This document shows, one piece after another, positions 53,928 through 62,078 of a stretch of DNA of 64,000 nt; within the stretch, counting starts at the first letter, position 1, and every line of letters starts with the position of its first letter. The position numbers and the translations under genes are program-made. Source of the stretch: CAIUPE01 sp046092445 (GTDB lineage: Bacteria > Pseudomonadota > Alphaproteobacteria > Rhizobiales > Beijerinckiaceae); NCBI GenBank assembly GCA_046092445.1, contig JBJTDR010000040.1:1-64000 (forward strand). The letters are read 5' to 3'. The notes beneath the pieces were generated by a model. It searched no databases, was not told where the DNA came from, and saw only the letters and a list, made by a program, of their open reading frames with translations.

Positions 53928-55256
53928 TCAAAGTGCGCGCAGCGTCGTGCGCATCACGTCGATCATCTGGTCGATATGGCCTGTTTCCATGACGAAAGGC
54001 GGAGCCACAACGGCTGCATCACCCGTTGTCTTGATGTGCAACCCACTTTCAAACATCCGCTTCTGCCACTGATAGCCGCGCTGGCCCGGGCCACCCATCG
54101 GCGCGACATCGACGCCACCCATCATGCCGTAGCCGCGAATATCGGTAACAATCGGCACGTCTTTCAACGAAAACAAACCCTCGAGAAAATAGGCGGACAT
54201 TTGCGCGGCGCGTTCGAACAAGCGCTCGTCCTCATAGATTTTGAGTGTCGCAAGCGACGCGGCGCAAGCTGCCGGATGAGCAGACCATGTGTAGCCGTGG
54301 AAGAATTCGGTGACATTATCGGGTGCCGACGCCATGATCGTGTCGTGGATATCGCGGCTTGCGGCGACTGCTGCCATAGGCTGAGCGCCATTGGTAATGG
54401 CCTTGGCCACGGTGATGATGTCCGGTTTGACGTTGAAGCTGTGGGTAGCGAACGAACGTCCCGTCCGTCCAAAACCTGTAATGACTTCGTCAAACACAAG
54501 AAGAATACCGTGCTGTGTGCAGAGTTCCCGCAGACGCTTCAGGTAGCCTTTCGGCGGCACGAGCGTGCCGGTCGATCCTGCAATCGGCTCGACAAAAACT
54601 GCTGCAATGTTTTCACCACCATAATTGGCGATAATTCGCGCCAGATCTTCGGCGAGGTCGAGGCCGTGATCACCTTCACCAATGGCGAACTTGTTCTCCG
54701 GAATGTGGGTGTGGCGCATATGTACCGCGCTTGGCAGCGAATTGCCGAAAGCGCGCCTGTTATTGACCATGCCCGATAGCGCGACACCGCCAAAATTCAC
54801 GCCATGATAGGCGCGTTCGCGTGACACGAACATCTGCCGGTTGCCCTGGCCACGAACGCGATGATAGTTCAACGCCATCTTCATCGCCGTCTCGACAGCT
54901 TCGGAACCGGAATTCACGAAGAATATCCGGTCAAGTCCATCCGGCATCATGGCCGCAATCTTGTCCGCAAGTTCGAATGCCTTTTCGTGACTTCTCAGAA
55001 AGCTCGGGGTGAAATCGAGTTCGGAAAGCTGCTTGTAAACCGCTTCCGCTATCTCGCGCCGACCATGCCCCGCAGGAGTCGTAAACAAACCCGATGAACC
55101 GTCCAGAATTTTTTTGCCATCGCGGTCAAAATAATAGACGCCCTCGGCCCGAACAAACATTTTCGGGTCCTGCTTGAAGTCACGATTGGCAGTAAACGGC
55201 ATCCAGTGTGTGGCCATCGACGGGTTGCCGGAAGCGTGTGTGTCATGCGTTGTCAT
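53928..55256 (-). CDS. Omega-amino acid:pyruvate aminotransferase
   Basis: 442-residue class III PLP aminotransferase. THWMPFTANRDFKQDP and LDGSSGLFTTPAGHGR are characteristic of the omega-amino-acid (beta-alanine):pyruvate transaminases; the PLP lysine lies in ITVAKAITNGAQPM, and VFDEVITGFGRTGR is present. Likely donors are beta-alanine, GABA-like amines, taurine-like sulfonates or putrescine; sequence alone does not choose. It is divergent from the MocR regulator, with 60 bases between. Confidence 0.9.
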   Translation of the reverse strand: MTTHDTHASGNPSMATHWMPFTANRDFKQDPKMFVRAEGVYYFDRDGKKILDGSSGLFTTPAGHGRREIAEAVYKQLSELDFTPSFLRSHEKAFELADKIAAMMPDGLDRIFFVNSGSEAVETAMKMALNYHRVRGQGNRQMFVSRERAYHGVNFGGVALSGMVNNRRAFGNSLPSAVHMRHTHIPENKFAIGEGDHGLDLAEDLARIIANYGGENIAAVFVEPIAGSTGTLVPPKGYLKRLRELCTQHGILLVFDEVITGFGRTGRSFATHSFNVKPDIITVAKAITNGAQPMAAVAASRDIHDTIMASAPDNVTEFFHGYTWSAHPAACAASLATLKIYEDERLFERAAQMSAYFLEGLFSLKDVPIVTDIRGYGMMGGVDVAPMGGPGQRGYQWQKRMFESGLHIKTTGDAAVVAPPFVMETGHIDQMIDVMRTTLRAL

Positions 55257-55293
55257 GATCTGTCCTTTTCAAAGGGATAAATTTCGTACAATC

Positions 55294-55301
55294 TGGTACC
55301 A
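55294..55301. promoter_or_regulatory. Palindrome in the transaminase/mocR divergent gap
   Basis: TGGTACCA is perfectly symmetric, with a second GTAC ten bases before it (55286-55289). MocR-family regulators bind such repeats between their own gene and the divergent transaminase target. Short, so only suggestive. Confidence 0.35.
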
Positions 55302-55316
55302 TCAAAAGCTGAACGC

Positions 55317-56900
55317 GTGAATTGGGTAGAGCCAGAGGGGCTGTTTCGCTTGGAACACGGTGCCGGAATATCCGCCAGACTCCCGACCACCATTGATTTT
55401 GGCGGCGATGAACCTGTCATCTGGGACTCGCTATTCCGCAGTTTTTCGCATGGTGGTCGCTCGCTTCAGGTCCAGATCAGGCAGATGATCGTCTCCGCCA
55501 TAGAGCAGGGTCGTCTGCCTGCGGGTGCCCGAATGCCGTCGAGCCGGGAATTGGCTGCAATCCTCGCGGTGGCGCGGAACACGGTCGTGCTGGCCTACCA
55601 GCAATTGGTCGACGAGGGATTTCTTGAGAGCCGCGAACGGAGCGGATATTTTGTCGGTTCAGCATTTCAACCACAGGCGCGAATGCCCGGTCATCCGTCA
55701 CGCGATGGCATTCACACCGGATCACCCGCGTGGAACGGGCGGTTCGCGATGACGCCGTCGACCCGTCGAAATATCGTGAAGCCGAAAGAATGGTTGCGAT
55801 ACCAGTATCCGTTTCTTTATGGTCAATTCGATCCGAGCCTCTTTCCCACGAATGATTGGCGGGAATGCGCGCGCGGTGCATTGAGCGTGCTTGAAATTCA
55901 TAATTGGGCGCGCGATCTCGTCGATGGCGATGATCCGGAACTGATCGACCAATTGCGCCTTCACGTTTTGCCCCGGCGCGGCATCTGGGCCAGTCCTGAT
56001 GAAATCATTGTCACGATCGGCGCGCAGCAGGCGCTTTATCTGCTCGCCCAATTGCTTCTGGGCAAGAATACAACGATCGGCGTGGAGGATCCCGGATACC
56101 CCGATGCGCGCAATATTTTCAGCACGATATCCGATCGTGTCATCGGCCTTCCCGTCGACGAGGACGGGTTGCAAATGTCGTCCGCTCTGAACGGGTGCGA
56201 CTATGTTTACCTTACCCCCGGCCATCAATGCCCGACCACAGTGACAATGCCTCTGGAACGGCGCACCGAATTGCTGTCGCTTGCGCGCGAAAAAGATTTC
56301 GTGATCATCGAGGATGATTACGAAACGGAGTTTTTGCCGGATGCGCGCGAAACACCCTCGTTGAAAAGTCTCGATGTTGACGGGCGTGTGCTCTATGTCG
56401 GCAGTCTGTCAAAGGTGCTAGCACCGGGCCTCAGGCTCGGATACATCATCGCACCCGCGCCGGTGATCCACGAATTGCGAGCTCTACGCCGCCTTATGCT
56501 GCGGCATCCTCCTTCGAACAACCAGCGCGCTGCCGCGCTGTTTCTCGGTCTCGGTCATTACAAGGCGCATATCAGGCGCTTGGGGCAGGCTCTCGGCACC
56601 CGCGCCGGGCTTCTCGATCAGGCCATGCAAAAGCATCTTCCGGGGTTCACATGGCTCTTGGGGCACGGCGTATCGAGTTGCTGGCTGCGTGGCCCCGAGG
56701 GGCTTGACGGCAACGCACTTGCGGCGGCGGCCGAACAACGCGGCGTTCTCGTCGAACCGGGCGATATCTTTTTCATGAACGACAATCCGCCCCGCAACTA
56801 TCTGCGTCTGGGTTTCTCGTCGATCCCCGCGGAGCGAATTGAGGAGGGAATGAGTGTGCTCGGTGCATTGGCGCTGGAGGGCTCACTGACGAAATCCTAA
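55317..56900 (+). CDS. MocR/PdxR-type GntR-family transcriptional regulator
   Basis: 527 residues. An N-terminal GntR winged helix (about 45-115: QIRQMIVSAIEQGRLPAGARMPSS, LAVARNTVVLAYQQLVDEGFL) is fused to an aminotransferase fold type I domain (about 165-515) with a PLP-lysine segment YVGSLSKVLAPGLRLGY. Such regulators bind PLP and an amine ligand, and often control a divergent transaminase gene, as TauR and GabR do. It starts with GTG. Its stop overlaps that of the convergent ureohydrolase by four bases. The N-terminus is longer than usual. Confidence 0.92.
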   Translation: MNWVEPEGLFRLEHGAGISARLPTTIDFGGDEPVIWDSLFRSFSHGGRSLQVQIRQMIVSAIEQGRLPAGARMPSSRELAAILAVARNTVVLAYQQLVDEGFLESRERSGYFVGSAFQPQARMPGHPSRDGIHTGSPAWNGRFAMTPSTRRNIVKPKEWLRYQYPFLYGQFDPSLFPTNDWRECARGALSVLEIHNWARDLVDGDDPELIDQLRLHVLPRRGIWASPDEIIVTIGAQQALYLLAQLLLGKNTTIGVEDPGYPDARNIFSTISDRVIGLPVDEDGLQMSSALNGCDYVYLTPGHQCPTTVTMPLERRTELLSLAREKDFVIIEDDYETEFLPDARETPSLKSLDVDGRVLYVGSLSKVLAPGLRLGYIIAPAPVIHELRALRRLMLRHPPSNNQRAAALFLGLGHYKAHIRRLGQALGTRAGLLDQAMQKHLPGFTWLLGHGVSSCWLRGPEGLDGNALAAAAEQRGVLVEPGDIFFMNDNPPRNYLRLGFSSIPAERIEEGMSVLGALALEGSLTKS

Positions 56901-57868
56901 CTACCTTTCCGCCTGTTGACCGCCAAGGCGAGAATGCAAAGAATCTCGAACAGCACATTGGCTGCGTTTTGCGCCGTAATCGTCCCGACATCGAATGGTG
57001 GCGACACTTCAACCAGATCGGCTCCGATGAAATTGATACCCGCCAGAGCACGGATCATCCGTTGTGCCTCGATCATCATGATCCCGCCCGATTCGGGCGT
57101 TCCGGTGCCGGGGGCAAAAACGGGATCGAGCGAGTCGACATCGAAGGACAGATAGGTCTTCCCGGTTCCGACAATGTTTCGAGCCTCTTCGGCTGCCCAT
57201 TTCCAACCCTTGTCGAACAGTTCCTCCATGTAAACGACACGCATGCCGCTATCATGGCTGAATTTCCACATATCCGAATGATTGATCGAGCCCCGAATCC
57301 CGATTTGGATCACGCGCTTCGGGTCCAGCAATCCTTCCTCGACTGCGCGGCTGAACGGCGCGCCATGGTGGAATCGCGAGCCGAGATAATCATCGCCCGT
57401 GTCGCAATGGGCGTCGATATGAACCATGCCTATGGGGCCGTCTTTCGCAATGGCGCGCAGAATCGGGAGCGAGATGGAGTGATCGCCACCGACGGCGAGC
57501 GTGGTTGTGCCCGCTTTCGCGACATTGGCGAAAAAATCCTGAATTTCCCGATGCGCACCCATCAGCTCATAAGGTGCCTCAAGCCAGGCATCACCGAGAT
57601 CTGCAACGGACACCAGATCGAACGGGCAGATGCCGGTTGCCTGATTCACGCGACGGACAAGTGTGGTCTGTTCGCGCACGGCGCGTGGCCCATGCCGCGC
57701 ACCGGTGCGGTTTGTGACGCCGCCATCGAAAGGTACGCCGATCACACCGATATCGACACCTTCCGCATCTTCCTGAACGGACGTTCTGAAAAAACTCGTC
57801 ACACCCGAATAGCGCGGACGCAATTGCGGGTTTGTCATTTCCGGATAATTTTTGATGTTCTTGATCAT
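56897..57868 (-). CDS. Agmatinase-family ureohydrolase
   Basis: 323-residue arginase/agmatinase fold. Mn-binding motifs are complete: GGDHSISLPI, MVHIDAHCDTGDDY and SFDVDSLDPVFAPGTGTPESGG. It hydrolyses a guanidino compound to an amine and urea. Length and the RFHHGAPFSRAVEEG region fit agmatinase or the guanidinobutyrase/guanidinopropionase group; substrate is undecided. It is last in an apparent operon with a polyamine-type importer and ackA, 13 bases after ackA. Confidence 0.9.
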   Translation of the reverse strand: MIKNIKNYPEMTNPQLRPRYSGVTSFFRTSVQEDAEGVDIGVIGVPFDGGVTNRTGARHGPRAVREQTTLVRRVNQATGICPFDLVSVADLGDAWLEAPYELMGAHREIQDFFANVAKAGTTTLAVGGDHSISLPILRAIAKDGPIGMVHIDAHCDTGDDYLGSRFHHGAPFSRAVEEGLLDPKRVIQIGIRGSINHSDMWKFSHDSGMRVVYMEELFDKGWKWAAEEARNIVGTGKTYLSFDVDSLDPVFAPGTGTPESGGIMMIEAQRMIRALAGINFIGADLVEVSPPFDVGTITAQNAANVLFEILCILALAVNRRKGS

Positions 57869-57881
57869 CGGGCCCGTTCTC

Positions 57882-59075
57882 CTAAACCGTCGACTCAGTC
57901 ATGACCCGCGTGCTGTGACGCGCAATCATGATTTCTTCATTCGTCGCAAGACGGTAAGCCCTCGCGCCGCCGTCGGTTGTAATCCGCTCTGCACTCTTCT
58001 CATTAGCAGCGGCGTCTAAGGAAAACCCCGCCCATTTCAAGCCGTTGAGGATGTCAGCACGCAAGTCCGCATCGTTTTCGCCGATCCCCGCCGTAAACAC
58101 CAGACCATCAATTTCCCCCAGCGCTGCGATGAGCGAGCCGATGTCGCGCAGAATGCGATAGGTGAAAAGTTCGATTGCTTCGCGGGCTTCCGGCATGTCA
58201 GGCGCTGCTGCACGCAGCACCCGCATATCGCTTGAAAGGCCTGAAACCCCGAGGAGCCCCGATTTCTGGTAGAGCATCGTTTCAACTTCGGCCGACGAAA
58301 GTTTCATTTCCCGCATCAAATGGAAGATGACCGCCGGATCGATTGACCCCGAGCGCGTTCCCATCATCAGACCATCCAAAGCCGAGAACCCCATCGTCGT
58401 CGCTACGCTCTTTCCGCCATTAAGCGCGCACAGGCTAGCGCCATTACCCAGATGCGCAACGATTACTTTTCCGCGATAAAGAGCTGGATCCTTGTCCCGC
58501 AGTGCAGACGCGATGAACTCATAAGACAGGCCGTGAAACCCGTAACGGCGTACGCCTTGCGCCGTGATTGAACGCGGTAACGCGAAATTCCGTGCAACTA
58601 CAGGCATGGTCGCGTGAAACGCCGTATCAAAACACGCAATTTGCGGCAGCGTCGGAACCAATTCGAAAAGGCTGTCAATAGCCGAAAGGTTATGCGGTTG
58701 GTGCAACGGCGCGAGCGGTGTTAGAGCGCGCAAATCGTTGAGATTTTCAGCTTTCAATATCACCGGCTCGGTGAAGGCCTCGCCGCCATGCACAACGCGA
58801 TGCCCCGCGGCCATCAGAGTACTCAGGCCATGATGTTGATCGATCCACGCAAGAATATGACCGATTGCTGCCTTGTGCGTCACAAGGGTTCCCTCCAGCC
58901 AAGGTTCCCCCGTTTCCATCGTACCGTTTGACTGGCGCACGCTCCAACGCGGTGACAGGCCCAGACCATCCACATGACCGCGGGCAAGCTCTCGCTCCCC
59001 GCCGGTCGGATCAACATCGACGAGCGCAAACTTTACGCTTGAAGAACCGGCGTTGAGGACGAGAATGAGGCCCAT
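57882..59075 (-). CDS. ackA: Acetate kinase
   Basis: 397 residues. Phosphorylates acetate with ATP (or the reverse). ASKHA-fold motifs: VLNAGSSSVKFALVD, AACFDTAFH-like QIACFDTAFHATMP, HLGNGASLCAL, MMGTRSGSIDPAV and FTAGIGEND. No phosphotransacetylase gene is adjacent, which is unusual because ackA normally pairs with pta. It sits between an ABC permease gene (76 bases upstream) and the ureohydrolase gene (13 bases downstream). Confidence 0.96.
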   Translation of the reverse strand: MGLILVLNAGSSSVKFALVDVDPTGGERELARGHVDGLGLSPRWSVRQSNGTMETGEPWLEGTLVTHKAAIGHILAWIDQHHGLSTLMAAGHRVVHGGEAFTEPVILKAENLNDLRALTPLAPLHQPHNLSAIDSLFELVPTLPQIACFDTAFHATMPVVARNFALPRSITAQGVRRYGFHGLSYEFIASALRDKDPALYRGKVIVAHLGNGASLCALNGGKSVATTMGFSALDGLMMGTRSGSIDPAVIFHLMREMKLSSAEVETMLYQKSGLLGVSGLSSDMRVLRAAAPDMPEAREAIELFTYRILRDIGSLIAALGEIDGLVFTAGIGENDADLRADILNGLKWAGFSLDAAANEKSAERITTDGGARAYRLATNEEIMIARHSTRVMTESTV

Positions 59076-59151
59076 CAGGTTCCGTCGATCTTTTGTTCCG
59101 GATGAAATTCACACATGTCAGTGCCGTCAATCAACACGCTGAAGCCGACAG

Positions 59152-59985
59152 CTACGATGCTTCTGCAGCGGCAGCCACTGCTGCCAATTCAGCCTTGCGC
59201 CGTTCTGCACGTCGCCGGAGGAACTCGTAAATGATCGCACAAACTACCGTAAAAATGATCAGGACGAGTGCAAGCGCATTGATCGTCGGCGTGATTCCTG
59301 TCCGGATTTTCGATCCCACGTAGACTGTCAGCGTATCAGAATTGCCACGCGTAAAAAGGGTGACGTTGAAATTCTCGACCGACTGAAAAAACGCGATGAT
59401 CGCGCCGGCACCGATCGCCGGATAGAGATGCGGCACGAGAATACGCCGCACAACCTGCCCGTGGGACGCACCGAGATCAAGTGCTGCTTCCTCGAGACCG
59501 GGATCAAAGGTTTGCAGACGAGCAAGCACGAGCAGCATCACGTAGGCCGCAATAAACGAGACCTGCCCCATCACCGAAAGATAAAGCCCGGCCGGTACGT
59601 GAAACGTATTCCAGAACAGCAGTGTCGAAATACCGATAACAGCCCCGGGTGTCAGGATCGGCGCAACCATGAATCCGTAAAGAAATGAGCGTGCTCTCGG
59701 CCTTACACTGTTCAGGAGGATCGCCGCCGCCGTACCGATCGGAACCGAGATGAATACCACAGCCAATGCAACCCATACCGTGTTTCGTATGGCACCCCAC
59801 ATGCGCTGGTCGGTCCAGAGGTCAACGAACCATCGGTCCGTGAAACCCACCCATGGATAAACCGATGGGAAACGCGAATTATTGAGGCCTGCACCCCCCA
59901 TAATAATCAATGGCAGCAGCATATAGCCGATAAAAAGCACCAGGTAGACGCGGATGACGATTTTGCTGAACGTGGTTGGCGTCAT
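59152..59985 (-). CDS. ABC transporter permease (PotC type)
   Basis: About 277 residues with six TM helices and the inner-membrane permease loop EEAALDLGASHGQVVRRILVPHL, which contacts the ATPase. It belongs to the spermidine/putrescine (PotC/PotI) permease family. The ATG at 59985 is chosen because AAGGA lies six bases before it; another ATG two codons earlier has no spacing. It starts ten bases after the PotB-type permease ends. Confidence 0.9.
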   Translation of the reverse strand: MTPTTFSKIVIRVYLVLFIGYMLLPLIIMGGAGLNNSRFPSVYPWVGFTDRWFVDLWTDQRMWGAIRNTVWVALAVVFISVPIGTAAAILLNSVRPRARSFLYGFMVAPILTPGAVIGISTLLFWNTFHVPAGLYLSVMGQVSFIAAYVMLLVLARLQTFDPGLEEAALDLGASHGQVVRRILVPHLYPAIGAGAIIAFFQSVENFNVTLFTRGNSDTLTVYVGSKIRTGITPTINALALVLIIFTVVCAIIYEFLRRRAERRKAELAAVAAAAEAS

Positions 59986-59995
59986 CGTCATTCCT

Positions 59996-60880
59996 TCATT
60001 TTGCGATGTCGACGAGACGCACATTCAAAACGCGCATGATGATACTGACAAACATGATGCACAAGACGAGCAGCAGGAAAGCATAGGCTGAACCGGTGTT
60101 CCAATCCAAGCCCTCGAACATCCATTGCTGGATAATCTCTGTGAACCATCGTGAATTGGTTGATGCCAGCGTGGTCGGCACGATTACGGAACCCGCACAT
60201 AGCATGAAGACCATCACGCACCCGGAAGCAATCCCTGGCTTCGAATGCGGAATGATCACGCGCCAATGGGTCCGCCACAGGGAGGCGCCGAGATCTTCCG
60301 AGGCTTCGATCTGGTTCGTGTCGAGCGCCGAGATGGCATTATAAATGGGAAACAGCATGAAAAGGATATATGCATAAACAAGCCCCACGATGACCGGCTG
60401 AAAGCCTGTTATCCATCTGATCGGCTTGTCGATGATTCCGATGCCCAGTAAGACTGCGTTCAGTGGGCCCTGCATCGAGAGAATGATAAACCACGCAAAC
60501 GACCTCAGGATTTCGCTCACCCAGAGCGGTACCAGCAACACCAGAAAGAAGGTCGCGGTGTCTGTTGGCTTGAGAACTTTAGCAAGAATATAGGCGAGGG
60601 GATAGGTAACCGCCAGACATATTGCCGTGACAAAGCTGCTGTAGAGGATCGTCGAGAAGAAAACATTGATATGGATCGGGCTCTCGAAAAACGTTGCATA
60701 GTTTTTCAGCGTATAGACATCATTGGGGCCGCCAAGCTGGTCGACAGGTAGATAGGGACGGAAGGAAAATCTGAACAGGACAAGATTGGGGATCACCACG
60801 AGCGCCAACAGCCAGAACGCCGTCATTGCAACCATGATAATCGAGAGGCTGATCCCGTAACGTCGGAGAAGTTCCTGCAT
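59996..60880 (-). CDS. ABC transporter permease (PotB type)
   Basis: 294 residues, six TM helices, with the EAA-type loop EASEDLGASLWRTHWRVIIPHSKPG. It is the partner of the PotC-type permease in a polyamine/opine-type importer. The first helix (MVAMTAFWLLALVVIPNLVLFRFS) follows a short cytoplasmic start. It begins 13 bases after the ATPase gene ends. Confidence 0.9.
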   Translation of the reverse strand: MQELLRRYGISLSIIMVAMTAFWLLALVVIPNLVLFRFSFRPYLPVDQLGGPNDVYTLKNYATFFESPIHINVFFSTILYSSFVTAICLAVTYPLAYILAKVLKPTDTATFFLVLLVPLWVSEILRSFAWFIILSMQGPLNAVLLGIGIIDKPIRWITGFQPVIVGLVYAYILFMLFPIYNAISALDTNQIEASEDLGASLWRTHWRVIIPHSKPGIASGCVMVFMLCAGSVIVPTTLASTNSRWFTEIIQQWMFEGLDWNTGSAYAFLLLVLCIMFVSIIMRVLNVRLVDIAK

Positions 60881-60893
60881 GCCCGTTCGTCCT

Positions 60894-61991
60894 CTAATGC
60901 CCGGAGTGCGTATCAGGCGCTTCTGACAAAATCATGCAGCTCTGCGGATCGAAGACCATGTAGGCTCTTGATTGGAGCGTCGGCGTCGGAATGGATGGAT
61001 CATTCTGCACCTGCACCATGTGCGTGTCACCGCTATTGTCACGGACGAACACATTCACGAAATTTCCTTCGAATGCAATTTCCGTGACCTCAACAGCAAT
61101 CGAATTGGCCGATTTCGAGGCTGTCTTCTGCAAGGTGCAGAATTCTGGACGCACAAAGAGTTTGGTCGCATCACCAACCGAAACATTTCCTCCATATCGG
61201 GCGCTGAATTGTCCCTTCGCTGTTTCAAATCGTGCAACATCGCCGCTCTTGTCTTTTACAGTTCCGGCAAAAACATTGTTCTCACCGACGAAGGAAGCGA
61301 CAAATCCATTGACGGGATTATTGTAAATTTCCCGTGGCGTTGCCACCTGCTGAAGTACTCCCTGTGACATCACGCCCACGCGGTCCGACATTGCGAGAGC
61401 CTCGCCCTGGTCGTGGGTGATATAGATGAAAGTCACGCCAGTCCGTTTCTGGATCGCGCGCAACTCCGCCCGCATGTGTTGACGCAGTTTGAGATCAAGC
61501 GCCGAGAGCGGCTCATCGAGCAACATCACCTTCGGCTCTACTGCCAAAGCGCGGGCAATAGCGACGCGCTGCTTCTGTCCGCCCGAGAGTTGGCTGATGC
61601 GCTTGTCAGCAGAGTCGTGAAGATCGACCAGTTGAAGCAGCTCTTCAGCTTTTGCTCGACGCTGGGCCTTTTGAATACCGCGGACTTCCAGCCCGAATGT
61701 GATATTTTCCCAAACCGGCATCAGCGGGAACAGCGCCAGATTCTGGAAGATCAACGCCGTTGGTCGTGCATTCGGACGTATACCCCTCATGTCCCTGCCG
61801 CCAATTCTGACAGCGCCTTCCGTCGGCTCCATGAACCCTGAAATAAGGCGTAGAATGGTGGTCTTGCCGCAGCCGGATGGTCCCAGAAATGAAAAAAATT
61901 CTCCCGGCTTGATGGTGACATCGACATTGTTTACCGCACGGAAACGGCCAAAATCCATGCAAATCTTGGCGAGCTGAACGTCTTCACTCAT
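60894..61991 (-). CDS. ABC transporter ATPase (PotA type)
   Basis: 365 residues: an ABC domain with Walker A LGPSGCGKTT, signature LSGGQKQRVAIARALA and Walker B VMLLDEPLSALD, then a C-terminal TOBE domain (about 285-355). PotA/UgpC-like importers for polyamines, phosphonates (PhnT) and iron share this architecture, so the substrate is not fixed by the ATPase. It follows the binding-protein gene after 87 bases that contain a terminator-like hairpin. Confidence 0.92.
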   Translation of the reverse strand: MSEDVQLAKICMDFGRFRAVNNVDVTIKPGEFFSFLGPSGCGKTTILRLISGFMEPTEGAVRIGGRDMRGIRPNARPTALIFQNLALFPLMPVWENITFGLEVRGIQKAQRRAKAEELLQLVDLHDSADKRISQLSGGQKQRVAIARALAVEPKVMLLDEPLSALDLKLRQHMRAELRAIQKRTGVTFIYITHDQGEALAMSDRVGVMSQGVLQQVATPREIYNNPVNGFVASFVGENNVFAGTVKDKSGDVARFETAKGQFSARYGGNVSVGDATKLFVRPEFCTLQKTASKSANSIAVEVTEIAFEGNFVNVFVRDNSGDTHMVQVQNDPSIPTPTLQSRAYMVFDPQSCMILSEAPDTHSGH

Positions 61992-62039
61992 GTTGGAACC
62001 AAGTTCTTTCTAGGGCCACACCCGGATATTCATGAAAAA

Positions 62040-62063
62040 GCGGCGGGTCCGTAAACCCGCCGC
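62040..62063 (-). terminator. Hairpin with T-run after the binding-protein gene
   Basis: On the minus strand a perfect 9-bp stem GCGGCGGGT/ACCCGCCGC with a 6-base loop is followed by TTTTT. It lies 15 bases after the binding-protein stop and before the ATPase gene. It looks like a partial intrinsic terminator that would give more binding protein than transporter. Confidence 0.7.
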
Positions 62064-62078
62064 CAGAACTTGTTTGAT

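Noticed and set aside
53721..54779. Plus-strand open frame of 352 codons opposite the exporter and transaminase
   Set aside because: It crosses two conserved minus-strand genes and resembles no protein family; a mirror frame.
56969..57904. Plus-strand open frame of 311 codons opposite the ureohydrolase
   Set aside because: The ureohydrolase on the other strand carries complete metal-binding motifs; the antisense product is unlike any protein I recognise.
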